Notes under the pieces: model-generated
What the model was told of the DNA's origin: nothing
Seen by the model: only the letters and a program-made list of their open reading frames with translations
Databases searched by the model: none
Assembly (NCBI RefSeq): GCF_036173105.1
Contig: NZ_CP108053.1
Coordinates: 2,666,001-2,730,000 of the forward strand
Direction of reading: 5' to 3'
Length of the DNA stretch: 64,000 bases
DNA from: Streptomyces sp. NBC_00287
Lineage (GTDB): Bacteria; Actinomycetota; Actinomycetes; Streptomycetales; Streptomycetaceae
Shown here: piece after piece, positions 27,175 to 35,898 of the stretch
How the letters are laid out: each line of letters begins with the position of its first letter
How positions within the stretch are numbered: the first letter of the stretch is position 1
Translations under genes and position numbers: made by a program

Positions 27175-27864
27175 GTGGTCCAAGCTGCCTCCCCCCGAGT
27201 CCCCGGCACCCCCGACGCCGGAGCCGAGTACCGCGAGATGCACCGCAGCATCACCTACGCCCAGTACGCCCACGCCTTCACCCTGGAGAGCCTCCAGGCA
27301 GCCCAGGCCCGGGACCTCCCCGACCGTCTGATCCGAGGCGCCCCCGCGGTACTCCACCTCTCCGCTCGCGGGACCCCTGGCGGCGGCCTCCGCTTCCTCA
27401 CCGACGACGGCAGTGACGCACCGATCTCAGACGAGGGTCTGTGCAAGCTGCTCACCGAGTTCGTGGCGGAGGGGCTGCGCCTCGTCGTTCTCAGCGCCTG
27501 CTGGACGTCCAAGCTCGCGCAGCTACTGGCCGAGACCGTCCCCTGCGTCATCGGCACCGGCGGCCCCATCACCGACACGAGCTGCCTCGACTACTCCCGC
27601 ACCCTCTACAGCGCCCTCGCCCACGGCCGCTCGGTAGGCAAGGCGCACAGCATCGCCGTAGGAGCAGCAGAGATGTACGGCGCGGACAGCGACCACCTGC
27701 CCGAGCTCCTCGCCGCCCCGGGCGTATTCGCAGAGGCCCTGCACCTCGTCGGCGCCGAGTACCGCACGCCGCCCACCCGGGACACCGTCAAGCCGCGAGG
27801 CAGTGGCTTCTCCTGGCGGTTGCGGAAAAAGACGCTGCCCGGGGGCCCGGATCGTCGGCCGTAG
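27175..27864 (+). CDS. CHAT-like peptidase domain protein
   Basis: 229 residues. The core looks like a CHAT (caspase HetF associated with TPRs) domain: VLHLSARGTPGGGL, LRLVVLSACWTSKLAQLL (Cys109), VIGTGGPITDTS and YSALAHGRSVGKAHSIAV. In most CHAT proteins the first motif ends HG with the catalytic His; here that place is Arg65, so activity is in doubt. The only start is a GTG at 27175; in-frame codons just upstream (AVIL) would complete the first strand but have no start, hinting at a former fusion or unusual start. Begins 25 bases after the caspase-STAND gene. Confidence 0.7.
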   Translation: MVQAASPRVPGTPDAGAEYREMHRSITYAQYAHAFTLESLQAAQARDLPDRLIRGAPAVLHLSARGTPGGGLRFLTDDGSDAPISDEGLCKLLTEFVAEGLRLVVLSACWTSKLAQLLAETVPCVIGTGGPITDTSCLDYSRTLYSALAHGRSVGKAHSIAVGAAEMYGADSDHLPELLAAPGVFAEALHLVGAEYRTPPTRDTVKPRGSGFSWRLRKKTLPGGPDRRP

Positions 27865-27954
27865 CGTGTAAGTCTCGTCTCACCTGCGCGAAAGCGCCCC
27901 TGCGCGCCACTGCGCTGCGCGGCTGCCGGCTTCGGCGGCTGCCTTATTGTCTAA

Positions 27955-28110
27955 TCTTGGCCTCCTCCAGGCGGGTTCACCGCCCGGTGGTTCCTGCTTC
28001 ACCGCCCACTGCCCCGGCTTGCAGGGTCTTACACGGGCTCCACAGGCGTTTTATCTCTCCGCAGACCCTGCGGCGAGGATGCGCCGTCCCTCGGCTCGAA
28101 GGTTGTACTC
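27955..28110 (-). ncRNA. Probable omega (reRNA) scaffold of the TnpB element
   Basis: Immediately 3' of tnpB, the minus strand is a GC-rich series of hairpins (GGGCGGTGAAGCAGGAACC, then CCGGGCGGTGAACCCGCC and GGAGGAGG). This resembles the 3' scaffold region of actinobacterial IS605-type elements, where the guide RNA overlaps the tnpB end. Exact ends are not determinable by eye; the guide would follow the GGAGGAGG near 27960. Confidence 0.4.
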
Positions 28111-29202
28111 GGCATTCTGGTCACGATCGTGCATGGCCCCGCAGGTGCAGGTCCACACACGCACACTCAACTGCTGCCGGCCTTTTGGCCCGGTGAGTTC
28201 CCCGCAGTGCGAGCACAGCTGAGTGGAGGGGAACCAGCGGTCGACCTTCCTGAAGCCACGCCCGTAGCGGTGACATTTGGTCTCAAGAACGCGGGCGAAG
28301 ACTCCGAACGACTGGTCGTAAACGGACTTGCCGAGCTTGCCGCGGCTGTTGCCCATGCCCTTCACGTTCAGGTCCTCCAAGTAGACCGCTTGGCTCTCGC
28401 GGACGATCCTGGTGGTCTCCTGCTCGATGAAGTCACGCCGTCTGTCGGCAATGCGGGTATGGATCTTGGCGACAGCCAGCTTGGCCTCGCGCCGGTTGTT
28501 GCTGCCCTTCTGCGTACGGGTGAGTTTGCGCTGCGCCCGGCGGAGTTTCCTCTCCTCACGCCGGAAAAACTTCGGTGACGTGATCTTCCGGCCGCGCAGT
28601 ACCGCGTAGGAGGACAGACCCAGATCGATCCCTGTGTCGGTGTCCTCCAGGTCCAGCTCGGGCAACGGCTGGTCCTCAGTCTCAATGACGAAGGAAGCGA
28701 AGTACCGGCCGGTCGGATCTTTGATGATGGTGACCGACGACGGCTCGGACGGCAGCGGTCGGGACCAGCGGACCACGACGTCACCGAGCTTGGCGATGAA
28801 CAGGCGCCCGCTGCCCCGCAGAACGAAGCCGTTGCGGGTGAAGCGCAGGGACTGACGCCCGGCCTTCTTTTTTGGCTTCGGCGGGTTCACCTTCGGGCCC
28901 TTGCGGTCCCCCCGGCGCCAAGCGAAGAAGTTCCGGTACGCGGCATGCAGGTCCCCCAGGGACTGCACCAACGCGACGGAAGGCGCCTCCTTCAGCCATT
29001 CCCGTTCCGAGGTCTTCTTGGCCATCGTGATGACCCGCTTCTGCAACTGGGCGTCGGTGATGAATGGCTCACCGCGCTTGTAGGCCTCGTTCCGCGTACG
29101 CAGACCGTCGTTGTACACAACCCGGGCGCAGCCGAAGAAGCGAGCCAGCGCCTGCTGCTGGTCCCGGTTCAGATGGATCCGGTAGTTGTAGCGCAGCTTC
29201 AC
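28051..29202 (-). mobile_element. tnpB: TnpB RNA-guided nuclease of an IS605/IS1341-type element
   Basis: 383 residues. Intact RuvC residues: Asp193 (GIDLGLSSYAV), Glu276 (VYLEDLNVKGM) and the Asp of HDRDQNAEYN near 361; a zinc finger CSHC...CTC between them (Cys330, 333, 352, 354); basic N-terminal domain beginning MKLRYNYRIHLNRDQ. No TnpA lies nearby, so this is a tnpB-only element. TnpB cleaves DNA guided by an RNA made from the element's right end and helps element retention. It separates the lipase/caspase module from the GntR/aceE region. Confidence 0.92.
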
Positions 29203-29254
29203 GGCTCACCCCCTTGACTGTGGCCGAAGCAACATCGCAAGCGTGTTGTGAAGG

Positions 29255-29268
29255 TTGACAATTGTCAA
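29255..29268. promoter_or_regulatory. Perfect palindrome upstream of the GntR gene
   Basis: TTGACAATTGTCAA, a perfect 14-base palindrome 89 bases before the GntR gene and 52 bases from the tnpB start. Its size and form suit a FadR-type GntR operator, so it may mediate autoregulation; its TTGACA could also be part of a promoter. Confidence 0.55.
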
Positions 29269-29356
29269 GTGAGAAGCCGCAGGAGATCGCCCCTGCGCCA
29301 TCTACAGTTGAGACAAAACCCGGGGCCGATGGGTGGCCCCTCCTTAAGGAGCCCTC

Positions 29357-29986
29357 ATGACCGCCCCCGTCGTCCACTCGCTGCGCGAACAGATCCGCGA
29401 GCACATCCTGGAAGGGATCATCAGCGGACGCTGGCAGCCGGGCGAGCGGATCGTGGAGCGGCGGATCGCGACCGAGCTGGAGGTCAGCCAGACGCCGGTG
29501 CGGGAGGCGCTGCGTGAGCTGGAGTCGCTGCGGCTGATCGAGTCGGCGCCCAACAAGGGCGTGCGGGTGAGGAATCTGACCGCGGCCGATCTGGAGGAGA
29601 GCTACCCCGTACGGGCCGGTCTCGAAGCCATCGCCGCGGAGCTCGCGGCGGCGCGGCTGGCGGAGGACTGCTCGGCGCTGGAGCCGCATGTCGCCGCGCT
29701 GTACGACGCCGACCGCAAGGCCGACGGGACCGCACAGGTGCGGCACACCGTCGGCTTCCATCGGGAGATGGTCCGGGCCGCCGGGAATTCTGTCCTGCTG
29801 CACACCTGGGAAGGGCTCGGCATCGAGGTCTTCACCGCCCTCTCCATTCGGTGGCTGGGGACCGTTCAGCAGTCGTACGCCGAAGAGCACGAGGAGCTCG
29901 TGCAGGCCTTCCGGCGGCGTGACCCGCGCATCGCGGAACTGGTCAAGGCTCACGTCCTCGGCTGCGCCCCGCGCCACGAAGCCTGA
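29357..29986 (+). CDS. GntR-family regulator, FadR subfamily (FCD domain)
   Basis: 209 residues. Winged helix-turn-helix at residues ~8-75 (QIREHILEGIISGRWQPGER, then VSQTPVREALRELESL) and an alpha-helical FCD ligand domain whose metal-binding Asp/His positions include RHTVGFHREMVRAAGN and EEHEELVQAFRRRD. FadR-type members sense organic acids such as lactate or pyruvate. Position 298 bases upstream of aceE, with palindromes before both genes, makes it a candidate regulator of pyruvate dehydrogenase. Confidence 0.9.
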   Translation: MTAPVVHSLREQIREHILEGIISGRWQPGERIVERRIATELEVSQTPVREALRELESLRLIESAPNKGVRVRNLTAADLEESYPVRAGLEAIAAELAAARLAEDCSALEPHVAALYDADRKADGTAQVRHTVGFHREMVRAAGNSVLLHTWEGLGIEVFTALSIRWLGTVQQSYAEEHEELVQAFRRRDPRIAELVKAHVLGCAPRHEA

Positions 29987-30148
29987 GCGCAAGGCCCAAG
30001 CCCTGAGCGAACGCCCGGGCCACGAGACCTGAGCGCACCCCCGCTCATACGTCGTCCCACCTGGGAAAACTCACGTCACCCGGTGCCACCGCCAGCGGCA
30101 CCCCGTGCCGACTTTCTCGTTATCGAGAGGTTTTCCCCTTCAACCCTT

Positions 30149-30165
30149 TGATCGATCATCGATCA
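30149..30165. promoter_or_regulatory. Perfect 17-base inverted repeat upstream of aceE
   Basis: TGATCGAT-C-ATCGATCA, eight-base arms about a single base, 120 bases before the aceE start. A strong operator candidate, perhaps for the adjacent GntR regulator, though it differs from the palindrome before that gene. Confidence 0.55.
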
Positions 30166-30284
30166 GGGAGTTACAGTCGCCGACGGGTCTGAACCGAGAC
30201 CCACGCCCTGTCCTGCCAAAGACCAAGGGCACCCCCGAACCCTTACCGATGAGGGAACCCCCTTCGACTGAGGAAGGCGGCGAC

Positions 30285-32987
30285 ATGACCGACCCCTACG
30301 CCATCCAGCCCAGCGAGCTCGACCAGCTCCACGACCGGGACCCGGAGGAGACCGCCGAATGGCAGGCCTCGCTGGACGCGGTCGCCAAGGCGGCCGGCCC
30401 GCACCGTGCGGCTTATCTGATGCGTCGCACGCTGGAGCGCGCGGAGGGCACCGGCATCGCGCTGCCCAAGCTGCTCGAGACCGACTACCTCAACACCATC
30501 CCCACCGCCGCCGAGGCACCCGTCCCCGGCGACGAGGAGATGGAGCGGAAGATCACCGCCTGGAACCGCTGGAACGCGGCCGCCATGGTGACCCGCGGCA
30601 GCAAATACGGCGTCGGCGGCCACATCGCCACCTTCGCCTCCGCCGCCTGGCTGTACGAGACCGGCTTCAACCACTTCTTCAAGGGGAAGGAGGCGGACGG
30701 GTCAGGTGACCAGCTGTACATCCAGGGGCACGCCTCCCCCGGCATCTACGCCCGCGCCTTCCTCGACGGGCGGCTGAACGAGCACCACCTCGATCACTTC
30801 CGCCAGGAATCCGGCGGCAACGGCCTCCCGTCGTACCCGCACCCGCGCCGCCTTCCCTGGCTGTGGGAGTTCCCGACCGTCTCCATGGGTCTCGGTCCGC
30901 TCTCCGCCATCTACCAGGCGCGCTTCAACCGGTACCTCACCAACCGGGGTATCAAGGACGTCTCCGCCTCGCACGTGTGGGCCTTCCTCGGTGACGGCGA
31001 GATGGACGAGCCCGAGTCGACGGCCGCACTCGCGCTGGCGAGCCGTGAGGGTCTCGACAACCTCACCTTCGTCATCAACTGCAATCTGCAGCGCCTCGAC
31101 GGCCCGGTCCGCGCGAACTTCAAGATCGTGCAGGAGCTGGAGGCCCAGTTCCGCGGCGCCGGCTGGAATGTCATCAAGACGCTGTGGGGTACGGCGTGGG
31201 ACGAACTGTTCGCGCTCGACACCACGGGTGCGCTCGTACGACGGCTCCGCCAGGTACCGGACGCGCAGGTCCAGACGTACCAGACCCGTGACGCCGCCTA
31301 TATCCGCCAGGACTTCTTCGGCGCCGACCCGGCGCTCGTCGAGATGGCGAAGCTGCTGAGCGACGACAAGATCCTGGAGTGCTTCCACCTCTCCCGCGGT
31401 GGTCACGAGGCGCGCAAGGTCTACGCCGCCTACAAGGCCGCCGTCGAGTTCAAGGGCGCGCCGACCGTGATCCTGGCCCAGACGGTCAAGGGTCACACCC
31501 TCGGCGAGGGCTTCGCGTCGAAGAACGCCAACCATCAGATGAAGAAGCTGACGGTGGACGAGTTCAAGACGATGCGTGATCTGCTCGAACTGCCCATCAA
31601 GGACAGCGACTTCGTCGACGGTGTGGTGCCTTACGGCCACCCGGGCGCCGACTCCCCCGAGGTCCGTTACCTCCAGGAGCGTCGCGCGGCCCTCGGCGGT
31701 CCCGCCCCGGCCCGTCGTACGCACGCCGTCGCCCCGCTGCCCGCCCCCGCCGAGAAGGCGTTCGCCTCCTTCGACAAGGGCTCGGGCAGCCAGAACGTGG
31801 CCACCACCATGGCCTTCGTCCGGCTCGTCAAGGACCTGGTCCGGGACAAGGAGACGGGCAAGCGCTGGGTGCCGATCGTGCCGGACGAGGCGCGCACCTT
31901 CGGTATGGAGAGCCTGTTCCCGTCGCTGGGCATCTACTCGCCCAAGGGGCAGACGTACGAGCCCGTCGACCGCGACCAGCTCATGTACTACAAGGAGGCC
32001 AAGAACGGCCAGATCCTCAACGAGGGGATCACCGAGGCCGGTTCGATGGCCGACTTCATCGCCGCTTCCACCGCGTACTCCACGCATGGCGAGGCGATGA
32101 TCCCGTTCTACATCTTCTACTCGATGTTCGGCTGGCAGCGCACGGCCGACCAGATGTGGCAGCTCGGCGACCAGCTCGGCCGCGGCTTCCTCATCGGCGC
32201 CACCGCCGGTCGTACGACGCTGACCGGTGAGGGTCTCCAGCACGCCGACGGCCACTCCCCCGTCATCGCGGCGACCAACCCCGCCGCCCTGACGTACGAC
32301 CCGGCCTTCGCCTACGAGGTCGCGGCCATCGTCAAGGACGGTCTGCGCCGGATGTACGGCGAGGCGGCGCCGGGTGAGGACGCGAACGTCTTCTACTACC
32401 TGACGGTCTACAACGAGCCGATGCCGCAGCCCGCGAAGCCGGCCGGACTCGGTATCGACGAGGGCATCGTCAAGGGCCTGTACCGCTTCAACACGGCGGA
32501 GTCGGCGGGCGTGACCGTGCCGGCGAACGCCCCGCGCATCCAGCTGCTGGGCTCCGGTACGGCGATCCACTGGGCGCTGAAGGCGCAGCGGATGCTCGCC
32601 GAGGAGTGGGGTGTCGCGGCCGACGTCTGGTCGGCGACGTCCTGGACCGAGCTGCGGCGCGACGCCCTGGAGGCGGACGCGGCGCTGCTGCGGGGCGAGG
32701 AGCGGGTGCCGTACGTACGGCAGGCGCTGCACGGTGCCGAGGGTCCGGTGCTGGCGGTCTCCGACTACATGCGGCAGGTCCCCGACCAGATCGCGCAGTG
32801 GGTCGAGCAGGACTACTCCTCGCTGGGCGCCGACGGCTTCGGCCTCTCCGACACCCGTGAGGCGGCCCGCCGTCACTTCGGTGTGGACGCCGAGTCCATC
32901 GTGGTCGCGGCGCTGGCCCAGCTCGCCAAGCGCGGCGAGGCCCAGGCGACGGCGGTGAAGGAAGCGCGCGAGAAGTACGGCCTGTAA
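30285..32987 (+). CDS. aceE: Pyruvate dehydrogenase E1 component, homodimeric type
   Basis: 900 residues, normal for AceE. The thiamine diphosphate/Mg motif is [19 protein letters not shown] with [11 protein letters not shown] completing it; [20 protein letters not shown] and [12 protein letters not shown] are other conserved AceE blocks. Decarboxylates pyruvate and acetylates the E2 lipoyl group. I chose the ATG at 30285 because GGAAGG lies before it and [20 protein letters not shown] is the normal N-terminus; the frame is open further upstream. Partners lpdA and the E2 gene are at 17388-20624, separated by the accessory insertion. Confidence 0.96.
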   Translation: MTDPYAIQPSELDQLHDRDPEETAEWQASLDAVAKAAGPHRAAYLMRRTLERAEGTGIALPKLLETDYLNTIPTAAEAPVPGDEEMERKITAWNRWNAAAMVTRGSKYGVGGHIATFASAAWLYETGFNHFFKGKEADGSGDQLYIQGHASPGIYARAFLDGRLNEHHLDHFRQESGGNGLPSYPHPRRLPWLWEFPTVSMGLGPLSAIYQARFNRYLTNRGIKDVSASHVWAFLGDGEMDEPESTAALALASREGLDNLTFVINCNLQRLDGPVRANFKIVQELEAQFRGAGWNVIKTLWGTAWDELFALDTTGALVRRLRQVPDAQVQTYQTRDAAYIRQDFFGADPALVEMAKLLSDDKILECFHLSRGGHEARKVYAAYKAAVEFKGAPTVILAQTVKGHTLGEGFASKNANHQMKKLTVDEFKTMRDLLELPIKDSDFVDGVVPYGHPGADSPEVRYLQERRAALGGPAPARRTHAVAPLPAPAEKAFASFDKGSGSQNVATTMAFVRLVKDLVRDKETGKRWVPIVPDEARTFGMESLFPSLGIYSPKGQTYEPVDRDQLMYYKEAKNGQILNEGITEAGSMADFIAASTAYSTHGEAMIPFYIFYSMFGWQRTADQMWQLGDQLGRGFLIGATAGRTTLTGEGLQHADGHSPVIAATNPAALTYDPAFAYEVAAIVKDGLRRMYGEAAPGEDANVFYYLTVYNEPMPQPAKPAGLGIDEGIVKGLYRFNTAESAGVTVPANAPRIQLLGSGTAIHWALKAQRMLAEEWGVAADVWSATSWTELRRDALEADAALLRGEERVPYVRQALHGAEGPVLAVSDYMRQVPDQIAQWVEQDYSSLGADGFGLSDTREAARRHFGVDAESIVVAALAQLAKRGEAQATAVKEAREKYGL

Positions 32988-32999
32988 GACAGGACGTCA

Positions 33000-33029
33000 A
33001 GGAGGCCCTCACTTCGGTGGGGGCCTCCT
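33000..33029 (+). terminator. Terminator hairpin after aceE
   Basis: AGGAGGCCC and GGGCCTCCT pair across a short loop containing TTCG, directly after the aceE stop. Confidence 0.75.
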
Positions 33030-33042
33030 GCATGATGGCCGT

Positions 33043-34029
33043 ATGCGCGCCGCACGTCTGATCAAGATGGTCCTGCTGCTCCAGTCCCGGCCCTCCATGA
33101 CCGCGGCCGAGCTGGCTCGGGAGCTCGAGGTGTCCGAGCGGACCGTGACCCGGGATGCGCAGGCGCTGTCGGAGGCGGGGGTTCCGGTGTACGCCGACCG
33201 GGGGCGCGCCGGAGGCTATCGGCTGATCGGGGGGTATCGGACGCGGCTGACGGGGCTGCACCGCAGTGAGGCCGAGGCGCTGTTCCTGTCCGGGGTGCCC
33301 GGGGCGCTGCGGGAGATGGGGCTCGAGGATGCCGCCTCCGCCGCGCGGCTCAAGGTGTCCGCCGCTTTGATGCCGTCGCTGAAGGATGCCTCGCGGACCG
33401 CCTCCCAGCGGTTCCATCTCGACGCGCCCAACTGGTTCAAGGAGCCCGAGACACCCGCGCTGCTGCCCGCGGTCGCGGAGGCCGTGTGGGACGACCGGCG
33501 GGTCGTCGCGGTGTACCGGCGGGGCGAGGGTGAGGTGCGGCGGGAGCTGGAGCCGTATGGGCTCGTGCTGAAGGCCGGGGTCTGGTATCTGTGCGCGCGG
33601 GTCGCGGGCCATGGGACGTACCGCGTCTATCGCATCGACCGGTTCACCGCCGTCGAGGCCGGCGAGGAGCGGTTCGAGCGGGACGAGGAGTTCGATCTGC
33701 CCGCCTTCTGGGAGGAGCGGGCCGAGCAGTTCGCGCGGTCCATCCTGCGCGCCGAGGTCGTCGTACGGCTCTCCCCGGACGGTGTGCGCAGGCTGCCGTA
33801 CGCCGTCGATCCGCAGTCCGCGCGGGAGGCGCTCGCGGAGGCGGGCGAGCCGGACGGGGCCGGGTGGGTGACCGCGACGGTTCCCGTGGAGTCCGAGGAG
33901 GTCGCGCACACCCAGCTCGCCTCGCTGGGCCCGGAGGTCGAGGTGCTGGCGCCCGAGACCCTGCGGGCGCGCTGCGCGGCCGACGCGATCCGTCTTGCCG
34001 CGCTGTACGGCGCGGAACAGGCGCGATAA
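33043..34029 (+). CDS. WYL-domain transcriptional regulator
   Basis: 328 residues. N-terminal HTH (MTAAELARELEVSERTVTRD AQ region, residues ~18-45), then GRAGGYRLIGGYRTRLTGL and a WYL-type ligand domain (VVAVYRRGEGEVRRELEPYG, GVWYLCARVAG, TYRVYRIDR). WYL regulators sense nucleic-acid or nucleotide ligands and often control stress or defence genes. The gene starts 14 bases after the aceE terminator; no partner is obvious. Confidence 0.88.
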   Translation: MRAARLIKMVLLLQSRPSMTAAELARELEVSERTVTRDAQALSEAGVPVYADRGRAGGYRLIGGYRTRLTGLHRSEAEALFLSGVPGALREMGLEDAASAARLKVSAALMPSLKDASRTASQRFHLDAPNWFKEPETPALLPAVAEAVWDDRRVVAVYRRGEGEVRRELEPYGLVLKAGVWYLCARVAGHGTYRVYRIDRFTAVEAGEERFERDEEFDLPAFWEERAEQFARSILRAEVVVRLSPDGVRRLPYAVDPQSAREALAEAGEPDGAGWVTATVPVESEEVAHTQLASLGPEVEVLAPETLRARCAADAIRLAALYGAEQAR

Positions 34030-34105
34030 CAACCGCGGACGCCCGATAACAATCCGCCACACTCCACGTGCGCCCCACCCGTCCAGGGCCGATGCTGGAC
34101 CCGTG

Positions 34106-34624
34106 ATGGACGAGACGGAGTTCTGGGAGCTGGTGGACGCCACCCGCGAGGCCGCCGAGGGCGACCCCGAGGAGCAGGCCGACCTGCTGGTGGAACGGCT
34201 CCTGCAGCTGGACCCCGAGATGGTCCTCGACTTCGCCCGTCATTTCGAGGCCCGCTACAACCGCGCCTACACCTGGGATCTGTGGGGCGCCGCCTGGGTG
34301 CTGCTGGACGGCGCGAGCGACGACGCCTTCGACTTCTTCCGGTGCTGGCTGATCGGCCAGGGCCGGGAGGTGTACGAGGGCGCTGTGCACGATCCCGACT
34401 CGCTCGCCGATCTCCTGGACGACTTCGACGAGGAGTTCGACGGCGACGGCGAGGAGCTCGGCTACGCGGCCGACGAGGCCTACGAGCAGCTCACCGGCAC
34501 CGTCGCCCCGGACCTCGGCATCCCGCCCGCCGCCGCGGAACCGGAGGGCGCCCCCGTCGACTTCGAGAACGAGCGGGCACTGGCGGATCGTTACCCCAAA
34601 CTCTGGGACCGGTTCCGGGACTGA
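34106..34624 (+). CDS. DUF4240 protein
   Basis: 172 residues, strongly acidic. The N-terminus MDETEFWELVDATREAAEGD and the FFRCWLIGQGREVYEGAVHDPDSLADLLDD segment are typical of DUF4240. No catalytic motif or membrane segment; function unknown. A GTG three bases upstream is an equally possible start. Its 3' end overlaps a small convergent gene by 34 bases. Confidence 0.82.
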   Translation: MDETEFWELVDATREAAEGDPEEQADLLVERLLQLDPEMVLDFARHFEARYNRAYTWDLWGAAWVLLDGASDDAFDFFRCWLIGQGREVYEGAVHDPDSLADLLDDFDEEFDGDGEELGYAADEAYEQLTGTVAPDLGIPPAAAEPEGAPVDFENERALADRYPKLWDRFRD

Positions 34625-34791
34625 CGGCTCGGGTCGGACGGGATGTACGCCTGCGTCCGGTCGGCCTTCATCGCGTGATGCTGGGGTGCCGCGTTGGCCT
34701 GGTCGAGGGCCGACGCCGTGACGGCGGCCGGTCCCAGGACGACGGTCGCGACCGCACAGACCACCGTCCACATACGCCTGCTGCTCTTCAT
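34591..34791 (-). CDS. Small secreted protein, 66 aa
   Basis: Signal peptide MKSSRRMWTVVCAVATVVLG ending near AVTASA, then about 40 hydrophilic residues. No known family. The AGGTGGGGAC ahead of the ATG could serve as a ribosome site. Convergent overlap with the DUF4240 gene is unusual and lowers confidence. Confidence 0.5.
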   Translation of the reverse strand: MKSSRRMWTVVCAVATVVLGPAAVTASALDQANAAPQHHAMKADRTQAYIPSDPSRQSRNRSQSLG

Positions 34792-34896
34792 GTGTCCCCA
34801 CCTCCGGTCGGCTTGTGATCACGACGGTAGGGCGGCGGGATCTGAGCACCCTGCGGGAGCGCTGTGCCCTTCCTGTGAGCCTCGGTTCCGGCGAGC

Positions 34897-35712
34897 TCAG
34901 CGGCGGCCCTGTAGGCGGGCCGCCAGCCCCCGGATCTCGGGCAGCCGGGCGCTGAGGGCGGCGCCGGGGCAGCTGGTCATGTAGCCGTCCGTGTGCCCGG
35001 CGAGGGCATGCAGGGTGGCGGTGGTGCCGCGCGAGTACCGGCTGCCGCTGTTGCTGGAGACCAGGCGGACCTTCGCGCGCGGGTCGGTGTCGGACAGGCC
35101 CAGCTTCCAGGCGGCCAGCGCGGCGATGGAGTCGGTCATCGCCTTGGGCACCTCCGCGCCGGCCGTGAAGGTGCCGAGGGCGGCGATGCCGGCGGTGCGG
35201 TGGTTGAAGCCCTGGGTGTGGGCGCCGGTGACGGGGCGGTCGGTGCCGCCCGCGCGACCCTCGTAGATGGTGCCGCAGCGGTCGACGAGGAAGTTGTAGC
35301 CGATGTCGTCCCAGTCCCGGCCGCCCGTCTGTCCCGTGTACAGGTAGCGGATGATGCGGGGCGCCTCGGCGCAGTCGTAGGCGTTGGGCGAGTCGGTGTG
35401 GTGGATGAAGACGGCGACGACCTTGTCGTCGTAACGCGGCGGCGGCTGCTTGCGACGGGTGTCCTCGTCGAGCCATTCCGAGCGCGGCACGATGGGCGGC
35501 CGGCTGGCGGCGTGCAGGGCGGCGGGACGGGCCGCGAGGGGGCGTACGGCGGCCGTGGGGCGCTCCACGCCGCTCGCGCACAGGACCAGCGCCGTCACGG
35601 CGGCGAGCCCCGGCAGACAGCCGAGCGCGACGAGCGCCGCGCCGGGTATTCGGGCGGTACGACGCCTTCGTGCCCCCCGCGTTCTTCGGAAGGCCGGTCG
35701 GAAGACACACAT
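34897..35712 (-). CDS. N-acetylmuramoyl-L-alanine amidase (PGRP/Amidase_2-like)
   Basis: 271 residues: Arg-rich N-terminus with a membrane-spanning signal (ALVALGCLPGLAAVTALVLC), then an amidase domain with VAVFIHHTDSPN (first zinc His), GYNFLVDRCGTIYEGRAGG, and HTDGYMTSCPGAAL (His and Cys ligands). Likely anchored or secreted and acting on peptidoglycan. I chose the ATG at 35712 (CVFRPAFRR); a longer frame to 35811 adds no signal-like sequence. It is divergent from the MarP-type protease. Confidence 0.86.
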   Translation of the reverse strand: MCVFRPAFRRTRGARRRRTARIPGAALVALGCLPGLAAVTALVLCASGVERPTAAVRPLAARPAALHAASRPPIVPRSEWLDEDTRRKQPPPRYDDKVVAVFIHHTDSPNAYDCAEAPRIIRYLYTGQTGGRDWDDIGYNFLVDRCGTIYEGRAGGTDRPVTGAHTQGFNHRTAGIAALGTFTAGAEVPKAMTDSIAALAAWKLGLSDTDPRAKVRLVSSNSGSRYSRGTTATLHALAGHTDGYMTSCPGAALSARLPEIRGLAARLQGRR

Positions 35713-35898
35713 GGACCCACTGTCCGACGGATCCGCTCCGCCCGCGATGTGCGCTCTGCCACCTGGTGGAACCATCGTCATGGTCTGCGGCGTTTTCCGG
35801 GGTACACGCACGCGTGGCCCGTCCGGGCGCCACGCGCGCGTGGCTGATCATCGGGCCCGTTCCGTGCGTACTGGATGGTCCGAGAGAAAGGCGGCTCC

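Noticed and set aside
28129..28578. 149-residue plus-strand frame
   Set aside because: Antisense of tnpB.
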